Origin: Symsagittifera roscoffensis
Lineage: Eukaryota; Xenacoelomorpha; Acoela; Convolutidae
DNA length: 64,000 nucleotides
Assembly (NCBI RefSeq): GCF_963678635.1
Contig: NC_087066.1
Coordinates: 67,653,477 to 67,717,476 of the forward strand
Direction: 5' to 3'
How positions within the stretch are numbered: position 1 is the first letter of the stretch; each line of letters starts with the position of its first letter. Below are positions 56,270 to 64,000 of the stretch, in pieces. Position numbers and translations under genes: made by a program. The notes under the pieces are model-generated. The model was not told where the DNA came from. It searched no databases and saw only the letters and a list, made by a program, of their open reading frames with translations.

Positions 56270-56930
56270 ATTAGTCATTTTTGACGGCATTTTTGTATAA
56301 TCTGAAAAGCACTTATGTTCTGAGATCAATTTTTTTAATGAAAACTTTTATCTGTGATAATTTCTTTAAAGATAGTTGTGTTTGGACCTGGCCGATATAC
56401 GAATATGGACCTGGCCGAACGCGTCATATATTCGTTCTCTTTATGTTTAAGTAGCAACGTATATCACTTTGAACCGAATTGAGGCAAGCAATTTACCCTT
56501 AATATTGCGTAACCAGTTTTCAAATTGGCCACACTGATCGCAAAGTTTACCTCTTTTACCTTACAAGCTTTCAGTTTTAAAGTAATGACTTCAAGGAAAG
56601 GTATAATAGGAGCAAATATTATCACTTTATACTTTATATGGCGTGTGGTGGGATAAAACGGAGACTAAAAAGAACAAGAGACTGCTCTTATCAGAGTTAA
56701 GCACCGAGTGTTCCGATTGCCTTTTAAGGTCTATAGAGCAGTAATAACATGGAAAAATTAATTGTAGAGAAATTAAATTAAAATCTTTTTTTCCTGAACT
56801 TGAGATTTTTTTGGAAATCATCCCCCACACGCCATATAAATATTGGATATCATCCCCCCGCACGACTGCTGTCACAGTGCTCAGAATTTCGCCCTGATAC
56901 GAAAAGTCTTGTATCAGCAAATAGCTGACT
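56270..56930. repeat. Family 1 fragments in opposite orientations
   Basis: A reverse fragment runs through about 56,270-56,530 (GTTCTGAGATCAATTTTTTT, GAACGCGTCATATATTCG, TTGAACCGAATTGAGGC). A reverse end with ATATGGCGTGTGGTGGG sits at 56,636. A forward head with TCTTATCAGAGTTAAGCACC starts near 56,672. Another reverse head with CAGAATTTCGCCCTGATACG ends near 56,920. This is an inverted, nested cluster of the kind that may have seeded the large satellite. Confidence 0.6.
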
Positions 56931-57370
56931 GCGTAACCTTTAGAATGATAAGGAAAAGATCTAAGTGATTCAGGAAAAAATTGCCATTCGGCCCTGTAAT
57001 GATTTCAATCCAAAGGTTGAGGTCAGTGCACAAATTTTGCAAAGATTAAACACTTTTTTTTAGTTCAGCAAGGCTCAAAAAACTTGAAACGGCTAACTTT
57101 AAACATGTTTTAGAAGACTGACAAACTTTTAAAACAAAATCACCTCAATTGATTTTTTCCGTGCTTGCCACTGCCTAGATATAACTAGTTCGTCAAAAAA
57201 TAGATTAGATTTGATTTTGGTTTAAAAAAAAGATAATGGAAAACAATGAACTTCCCATAACAGGCAGAAAGCGTTTTTTTTTGGTTCGATTCGATGTTTT
57301 TGTGTGCAATAAAACTTGTTACTATCTTCAGTTAAACAAGAAACCTTTTTCCTAAATATATTTTCTGTTT
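56931..57370. other. No gene seen
   Basis: AT-rich spacer before the left LTR; no ORF or repeat noted. Confidence 0.3.
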
Positions 57371-57587
57371 TTGTGATTTGTTTTAGTATTCTATTCTTTT
57401 GACATTCGGTATTGATCAGATACCAGTCATCTTACTGCATGAAACGACCATCCGTCGATCATGTACTGTTCGAGAAAGTTTTCGAACAGACATTTTAGTT
57501 CAATACATTTCATACTTTTTTTCTTGTTTTTGTTTACTTGTACATAACGTGTACAAACCTAGTTAGAATACTCCGAAATTTTATTAT
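57371..57587 (+). repeat. 5' LTR of decayed Gypsy element
   Basis: It aligns with 62,047-62,266: TTGTGATTT start, CATTCGGTATTGAT.AGATACCAGTCA, CGTCGATCATG.ACTGTTCG, GAAC.GACATTTTA, CTTGTACA, CTAGTT, CGAAATTTT end. The two are clearly homologous but carry many differences, so the insertion is old. Exact ends are uncertain; no CA terminus is visible. Confidence 0.7.
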
Positions 57588-58750
57588 GACACAGTCAAAC
57601 GAATGGAATTTGAGGAGTGGAACTCCTTCATTCTTGCCAAATCATACCACCGAGCCACAAAATTCCTGGACCGAATGGAGCAACCAACTTCAATTGGTAA
57701 TACTTGCAACAAAAAATCAGGACATTCATAGCATTAGCGAACCGGAGGGCCAAAAACGCAACTTTACATCATAAAACAACCAAAAGAAAATGAATAGGAT
57801 ACAGAAAGGGCCAGTGGCGAAACAATGAACAAGAACGCTATGAAAATGAACGAAGCCCCTGTAGATAGCGAATCAGCAAAGAAAAGTAGACGTTGAACGG
57901 TTTCAAAAGAACCGAAACGGACAAAAAGTTACGAACATTGAGATTGTAACACTCGGCTACGAAGAAAAAAGAGTGTTCGCCCAGAAAAACCTTCGAGTTA
58001 AAATCTTAAGTATTTCTTTTTGAAAACATTGGGAGCTATTGGACGTAGCTTTTATCAAACCTCCAAATACCACTTTTGAGAAGTATAATTTTTTAGATGG
58101 CAAACAAAAAGACACAGAATTATTTGATCATTTTTGGGGGGGGGGGCGCTGAATTATCTAGGCAGTTCTCGTAATATCAAGGAGACCGACGACCCGGAAT
58201 GGATTAGGGACATCTTCATTTGTATTATGAAGAGCAGTAAAACCAAGCAGAAACTCTTTTCATCATTATCAGTCCATCGGAAGCCTTAACTCAGGCACTC
58301 ATTGATTTTAAGGAGTTTTTCAATCACCAAAAGTGAACAAACAGGGTGAGAGCATCACCAGTGGAACGACTTTCAACTGTTTTTTGTAAGTTACCACATA
58401 AAGAAGGAACTGAACACCAGTTTTGAAAAGGGTAATGAAAGATGAGAAGATTTTCACTAAGAGCCACCTGAACGTCTGCCCAGAAAGGGAAAGTATTTGC
58501 AAAATATGTAATTAAAAGGTACACTTCGCAAAACACTGTAAATCAAGAAACAAACTGCCCACTGTAAATATTGTAACGGATAAGGTCCAAATCGACAAAT
58601 GTACAAACGTTTCGCCGGAAAATTCCTGGAGCGAAGATCAAGAAATGCGTAGAGTGATAAACACCTAGAATGATAACAAGAAACATCTGAACATAGGACT
58701 AGGTTGAAAGATTCTCGTAAGTTTGAACACTCCTGTAGCTTCAACAAATC
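57587..58750 (+). pseudogene. Gag remnant with CCHC zinc knuckle
   Basis: An open segment near 57,587-57,774 (MTQSNEWNLRSGTP..., polar, Trp-containing) sits immediately after the LTR. Further on, frame-shifted capsid-like sequence includes an acidic DDPEWI.DIF and a helical stretch near 58,200-58,400. A CCHC knuckle (CKIC-x4-HFAKHC) lies at 58,498-58,539, with a TAA inside it replacing a residue. A homopolymer of ten G (58,136-58,146) is nearby. Non-functional. Confidence 0.6.
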
Positions 58751-59099
58751 CAGTCGGTTTTATCAAGAACCAAAAACTAGATACCCCAAAATGAAAGATT
58801 CTCGAGTGTAGAAACAATTAAAAGATCTTCATTGCTGATTTACAGATGAAAAAATCAATATTTTGGGGAAAATTATCATTAGGACCCAATCCAACTTGTG
58901 GATTTGCGGAGAAACTCCTTTTTTGTCTAAGGAGTCCACGAAGGTAACCCTCTGGGCAAAGGACAGCCTACCAATGTTGGCAATAGATATCACGCAGAAG
59001 AAAAGCTCGCAACGAATCTCTTCAGTCTGCCGCCAACCGGGTAAAATTAAGTCAAATATCTTATCGTTTTTAACAGACCAAACCTTTAAGTATCTTACA

Positions 59100-59700
59100 G
59101 ACTTACTTAGTAGAACCCGAACAAAACCTAACGACCGAAAATTCAGCCATTTTCAATCTCCGTTGTACAGGCTAATAAAAGAAGATCTCCTTTACATTTA
59201 CTCTCAGGAGTGAATGAAGAACTGAGAAGAATGAAGAACAAAGGTAAAATTTAAAAACTCAAAAGTTGCAAAGAAGATTGCTTTTTTAGTCTAATTGTGA
59301 TGACTGAAAAGAAAGATGGCTCAATTAAATTGGCGTTGGATTCTTAAATACTTAACGACCAGGATTTTAAAAAGTATATCAAACAAATATAACAAACATT
59401 CATGAACTGGTCGTTAATGTCGCTAACCAACTGTTGGAAAAACCCGTCGTGCAGGTTTGATTCAGCTAACTAGACCAGAAAATTGCTTGCAGCCAACTTA
59501 TATTAGCGCAAAAGTTAGCCACCAGTGTAACTTTAGCACCATAGGCGGAGGTACCACAGACACGTACCAATTTTCTAAAAAGTTTCACGGATTACATTAC
59601 AGGGTAATCAAATTTGGAAGCATCACATTTTCTAATGAAACGTACTCCATTTCATCAAGTTAATTGAAAGCTTCATTCACTCAAAAAAACCAACTACATG
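59100..59700 (+). pseudogene. Truncated Gypsy reverse transcriptase
   Basis: It begins with SPLYRLIKEDLL and KEDCF, then MTEKKDGSIKLALDS followed by a stop, a shifted NIHELV-like stretch, and the palm segment CNFSTIGGGTTDTYQF with FHGL. The YxDD catalytic motif and all of RNase H are missing. Stops and frame changes are visible throughout. Confidence 0.75.
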
Positions 59701-59754
59701 TAGAACGCCTCTTCATGGAAAACAAACTGGTTGTACTAGCTGTCATTCTTGAAG

Positions 59755-60200
59755 CATTTAAATCAATGCTGCTTGAGACCCATCCCGGGCAGTTTGTTAT
59801 GAAATTTTTATCCCGGGCAGCCGATTATATCTGGTAGCCTATATTGAGAGATATATACGATCATGGAAAGTCGTGAAACCAGTGCTTGAAAGCCGTTAAG
59901 AACCTCAAAGTACTAATGTGAACGGAACATACAGCTTAACTTCCAAGTTCAAGTTATGGACTTCGCAGGACCGTCGGCCGCTTTTTTTGGTGAACGATGA
60001 AACACGTCCTTTTGTGTATCGACCGTTTTCCTAAATTGCGTTCCGCTAAGTTGGTGAATAACACTTCTCGAAAATCTGATATCTCATTTTTAAACGATAT
60101 TGCCTCCTCCATGGGTTTCCTAGAAAAAAGTTGACCAAGGGTGTGCTTTTTATTTTACAATTTTCAGTCATCCTGTGAAAAATTTAACATCGGAACCATT
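59755..60200 (+). pseudogene. Gypsy integrase remnant
   Basis: The zinc-binding region (HPGQF, DIYDHGKS, QCLKAVKNLK) leads to the core beginning MDFAGPSA, with the first catalytic Asp, then LLCIDRFPKLRSAKLV and ISFLNDIASSMGFLEK. The later Asp and Glu were not recognised. In-frame stops and shifts indicate decay. Confidence 0.7.
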
Positions 60201-61012
60201 TATTGTACAATGGGTGGGAGATTATAGATCTAACATAATTTTAGAGACACTTGTATATACTGCTGGATCTAAATTTTTAGCCACGTCGTTCTCTACTCTA
60301 TATTCTTCAACTGAGTAAAATATTTAGAACCTGAGAATAACCAAGCAAACTTCAATAGAATGCACTCCCTTTGAGGAAAACTTTGATCAAACCGCCATCA
60401 CAAGATGGAAAAAAGTCGTTATCTTTAAAAATTGTTCAGATAAGGAGTAATCAATCTTTTTGAACCTGCCTGCCAAAAGCTGGGAACTGCTCGATGGGGC
60501 AGAAGATAGATGCGTGGAAACAAACATGGAACCGACAACAGTTTCAGATGGAAATTTTCCGTCAGCGTCAAAGCAAACAGAAAACAACATCAACACGCGT
60601 TCAAGACCGAAACAAAAACGCAGTTCCGCGGAAAAATTTGCTTCTCGAGGATATTTTTACAGAAGGGCTACTAACCGAAAAAAAGGGAGCGATATTTTAA
60701 TCTGGCAAAAAAAACCTTAATGACTCCTCAGAACTAACAGTCACGCTCAAGAGTAGTCAAATTTGTCAAAAGTCGACCCTAGCTCTCAAAGGAAAAATGC
60801 TCTTTGGCCTTTACAAAATTTTCTTTATATCAGCACCCATGGGGCGAAACATAATTTTTTTGCCAAATGTAGCCGGAAAAAGGAAACTGTCTCACCAATG
60901 AGAGTCTCGGGGATGAAAACTTTCCGGACGAGTCCAAGTTTCAGCAGATTGACCTCAAACTTGACTTTCATCAGAAATTTTAGTTTTACCCAGTCGCCAC
61001 AGATCACTTCAG

Positions 61013-61049
61013 CTTCTTCTTCTTCTTCTTCTTCTTCTTCTTCTTCTTC
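61013..61049. repeat. (CTT)n microsatellite
   Basis: About twelve uninterrupted CTT units inside the decayed Gypsy element. It creates artificial poly-Ser (plus) and poly-Glu (minus) frames that are not genes. Confidence 0.95.
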
Positions 61050-62046
61050 GTTTCTAAATCTAAACTCTTGCGATAGGATCATTGACAACTGTTTCGACGA
61101 CCATGAAAAACAATACCCCTATTAGTCGAGACGTACCGACAGGTTGTCATCGTGGTTTGAGTAATACAGGTGGCGAAATCACACTTTTAATTCTAGCTCA
61201 TTCAAACGGACCGCATTCTCCTCCTCACAACTTGATCAACCGGGAACTTCAAGCATCATAGGAACGGAATCCGACTCAATTCAACTTGACAGCGCCCCAG
61301 AAGATTCATTAATACTTGAACCTCAAGTGAGAACATCCAGACCTCAAATTCTACGAAAAGCGCAGGTTTGTTGACAAATTGTCCAGAGAGAAATCATTAG
61401 ACCCCAAGGTTAATACATTGGACGAGGGCATCACATCTAATCCAACTCCAGTTTGCTTCACATATGGATCACAATCGGATTTCTGAACACAATAAGTTGA
61501 GCTGCCTTGAAACGAACGCTAGTAGCAGAGATCACCCTAAATTGTTCTTCAAAAAATTGTACCCTATCGGGAGGAGCCCTATCTACCTTCTTTCAGAATA
61601 CCCATCAAATTCTCCCAGTGTATCAATCCCGGCAATTCATCTAAGAACACTGTCCAGCGAAAATAATGAGAGCAAAATATCGTGGTTGACTGTCACCAAT
61701 CTTATAAACCAATTATATAACTTCGATTCAAACTTAAATTAAAATTTTTAACCATAGAACTTTTCTCCGACTTTCAAATTTTTTTTCAATACCACAGTTT
61801 TGTCAGATTTTGTTTATTTTTAATATGTACATGTTAGATGAACATCGTGTAGACACGATTTTTTCTGATCTTGGATACCAACATTGTAAACATTGTAATT
61901 TCATCCATTTTTTACATTTTACTACATATCAAAATTTCAATTGTAAAATCATTAATTCATTTTGCCTATCTACTTCGGTTCATGTGCAGTTTTGGATAAT
62001 GCATCTAATTTAATTCATGCGAAGTTTTGGCGAAATTTTTGGGGAA

Positions 62047-62266
62047 GTTGTGATTTCTTCAAAAATAGTCCATTCTGTCGACTTTCGGTATTGATTAGAT
62101 ACCAGTCAATTGATCTTATTATTCGAACATCGGTCGATCATGCACTGTTCGTCCTAATTTTAGAACGGACATTTTATTTCCTTACGTTTATTATTTCATT
62201 TAATCTTTTAAATTAGTTGTACAAATTCTGTGCTAAACTAGTTGAAAAATTACGAAATTTTTTAAA
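62047..62266 (+). repeat. 3' LTR of decayed Gypsy element
   Basis: Partner of 57,371-57,587, with the same order of shared blocks (TTGTGATTT, TTCGGTATTGATTAGATACC, GGTCGATCATGCACTGTTCG, GGACATTTTAT, GTTGTACAAA, ACGAAATTTT). Confidence 0.7.
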
Positions 62267-62519
62267 CATGTGGCTTACTTTTATTTATAAAAATTTTAAA
62301 ACAAAACCCAATTTTCTTATAAGCGCAACCAATCACTCCTTTTGTTGCTTTTAAAATAAGTAAGATGGGTTTGGACAAACTGATAAAACCTGGGATCCAA
62401 TTTTTTAATCACAAACGAGACAAAAATTTTAACAATTTGGAAAGTTTTTTTGTTCCGATTCTTGAAAATGAGGAGAAGCTTTGATCTCTGGTTTGTTCTA
62501 GTATTTTTTCCTTTACACG

Positions 62520-62995
62520 CAAAACCAACTACCACAAATAATCCTCGGAAGGGATCGAGTGATAAATCGTATTGAAACCTCTTTTTAGCCGTGACTTGAG
62601 CAACGTTACAAAAATCCAAAAAGTTTTTCCAATATCGAGGAAAACTGGTTTTAAGCTTTTGATACTTGGTTTAAATTCGAGCAAGGAAAGCGATCAAATA
62701 AAATTCATTTAGCAAAAATTGATTAAAATTGGTCGATTACGCTGAAAACATTTTTTTACCCAAAAAAAGTCGCGGAAACTTCCTTTAGTGTTTCATAAGC
62801 ATTGGAAATAAACATGGAATAGCATTTTCTAGCAAAAATTGAAGCAATATTACGCAAAAGGTTGTCAGTTTTGCCAAATTCACTAGTTTTATAGTAGTTT
62901 GTATACTACTTTCTTCACACCACTCACAAAAAAAATGATTTTTTCATTATCGAGGTTGAAACATTCTGTGCTACATGCACAGCATCGGCTATCAA
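62520..62995 (-). repeat. Family 2 dispersed element, reverse copy
   Basis: It shares with 55,215-55,855 a GATCGAGTGATAAATCGTAT-like stretch, CAATATCGAGGAAAACTGG, TTTTGATACTTGG.TTAAAT and the terminal GCACAGCATCGGCTATC (62,979-62,995). More diverged than the other copies. Confidence 0.55.
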
Positions 62996-63849
62996 TTTTT
63001 CTATTTGCAGCTGTGTTTTTGATCCTAACGGGAAGAGGGGAGCATTGTAGTTCCTGGGTATGCTTTTTTCAAGCAACGTTAGGCACGGCAAATGTACGAC
63101 AAGACACTGAAATTTACATATCCATTAACCGCAAAAAAATAACTGGAATGGAATTTTCAGTTATACTACAAAAATTTTCATTGTGATCTTGGCTGTAATT
63201 GCAGATATAGTTCGTAAAAAAGTCAATGGTTCCAGAGAACTGTGTCGCAGTTTACCCTTAAATTTTACAAAAAAAAGACTAGTTTTAAGCAAGTCTGGTC
63301 TTAATCAAACTGATAATTTTATAAGTCTATATTCCGCTGATATTCCGACCAATTCAAATTACAACTGCCCCCCCCCCCCCCCCCGAAAAATTTTTTTCCA
63401 AAAAACGGGAAAACGTAGATATGAAAGTTTGATTTTTTTTTCTCAGAAAACAGTGGTTCGAAACCAGCTATTCTTTTTTGAATTTAGTTCTTACATTAAT
63501 AACCTATTTATATACTTTTTCGCGACATTTTGGAGCCTTGTTTTTAGGTTAGTAGTTTTCTTACAGTAATTGTCTCCTCATTAGTCATCAAACTGAGCTT
63601 AGATATGGGAAAGGCAGGTCTTTAAGAGAAGATCAGTTTTGAGCTATGTCGGTCGAAATCTTTTATTGGGAAATTAAATGGTCGTTTCAAATTAAGTTCT
63701 GGGTTCATAGCTCTAATGTTTTCAATAGTTCGTGAGCACTATCAGCTCAACAGGTCTCATAGTTTCGCGAATAAGTGTAAGTTGTTTTGTATGCGCATTT
63801 TCAAATAATCTGAATCTATTTTTTTGTCCGTAGTCGTGTTCAACCCTCT
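62996..63849. other. No complete gene; 3' flank of the partial gene
   Basis: Mixed AT-rich sequence with a 17-base poly-C at 63,368-63,384. On the minus strand an AATAAA (63,662-63,667) could serve as poly(A) signal for the gene ending at 63,850. Plus-strand frames at 62,899-63,186 and 63,183-63,569 overlap repeats and low-complexity sequence and are not supported. Confidence 0.35.
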
Positions 63850-64000
63850 CTACACTTTTTCTGGAGGGGTATCTTTGGCTTCTGGGTTTTCTTTGTTCCA
63901 TTTAGGATCATCAGGAGCCGGTTCAGCTCCACACCGTTCCAGCAGCCATATGCCTCCGCACTTGGTAGCAATTACTCCCAAAGGTACAGTGAACAGCACT
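63850..64000 (-). CDS. C-terminal fragment of a membrane protein gene, cut by window edge
   Basis: The minus strand is open from the edge to TAG 63,850-63,852, 49 full codons. The visible part has a hydrophobic segment (VLFTVPLGVIATKCGGIWLL) that likely ends a transmembrane helix, then a short Cys/Glu turn and an acidic, Pro/Lys-rich tail (PDDPKWNKENPEAKDTPPEK). GC content and codon use differ sharply from the flanking AT-rich DNA. This looks like the last exon of a single-pass or multi-pass membrane protein. Family unrecognised; the 5' part lies outside the window. Confidence 0.6.
   Translation of the reverse strand, partial: VLFTVPLGVIATKCGGIWLLERCGAEPAPDDPKWNKENPEAKDTPPEKV

Larger units (their letters stand above)
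57371..62266 (+). mobile_element. Decayed, internally deleted Ty3/Gypsy element
   Basis: Two similar LTRs enclose a gag remnant with a CCHC knuckle (58,498-58,539), the N-terminal part of RT (59,100-59,700) and an integrase zinc finger and core (59,755-60,200), all plus strand and broken by stops and frame changes. RT stops before its YxDD motif and integrase starts within about 60 bases, so the RT palm and RNase H have been deleted. About 4.9 kb remain. It belongs to a different Gypsy lineage from the element at 1-12,420, since it has a zinc knuckle and a distinct KKDGSIKLALDS motif. Confidence 0.8.

Noticed and set aside
60825-61125. Poly-Glu (minus) and poly-Ser (plus) ORFs
   Set aside because: Both arise from the (CTT)n microsatellite inside a decayed retroelement.
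62899-63569. Two plus-strand ORFs near the right end
   Set aside because: The first overlaps the end of a family-2 copy and the second runs through a 17-base poly-C; no motif, splice or poly(A) support.

Overview
The window is AT-rich eukaryotic nuclear DNA, most likely from an invertebrate animal. The evidence is a gypsy-class retroelement with an envelope-like gene, a BEL/Pao relic, polypyrimidine-AG splice acceptors, AATAAA/ATTAAA signals, and a secretory-pathway UDP-glycosyltransferase with a signal peptide, a C-terminal membrane anchor and a dilysine tail. I cannot name the species. Host genes are sparse: one nearly intact intronless UGT (46,913-48,396, +), two isolated terminal-exon candidates (19,950-20,320 +; 24,571-24,896 -), and a C-terminal gene fragment running off the right edge (63,850-64,000, -). 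Everything else is mobile or repetitive DNA, or sequence in which I see nothing.

1-12,420 is the minus strand of a large Ty3/Gypsy-type retroelement cut by the left edge. In its own 5'->3' order it holds a possible small ORF, a repeat-rich leader, a basic ORF overlapping gag, gag, an Arg/Asn-rich gag tail, and protease, RT/RNase H and integrase in one frame broken by three stop codons. Two unusual ORFs follow (a small membrane protein and a Pro/Ser/Thr/Gln-rich protein), then an envelope-like glycoprotein that continues beyond base 1. 12,840-26,540 is gene-poor, with degenerate repeats, a perfect 119-bp tandem duplication, a long inverted repeat, a TTCGAC-type minisatellite and copies of a dispersed element called family 1 here.

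26,540-38,485 is the structural centrepiece: about 23 tandem copies of a roughly 480-bp satellite bounded on both sides by family-1 termini in opposite orientation. Each monomer contains a forward piece and a reverse piece of family 1, so the array looks like the amplified centre of a head-to-head pair of mobile elements. Monomers fall into two subtypes, with locally homogenised blocks.

38,486-64,000 holds a BEL/Pao integrase relic (40.6-41.3 kb), copies of a second dispersed family (family 2), the UGT gene, and a 2.9-kb direct tandem duplication (48.7-54.0 kb) in which one copy carries a family-1 insertion and the other shows the site without it. A decayed, internally deleted Gypsy element with recognisable LTRs follows (57.4-62.3 kb), and finally the partial membrane-protein gene.

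No rRNA, confident tRNA or CRISPR array was seen. The genes do not form a pathway. The window reads as a retroelement- and satellite-dominated accessory region around a few host exons.
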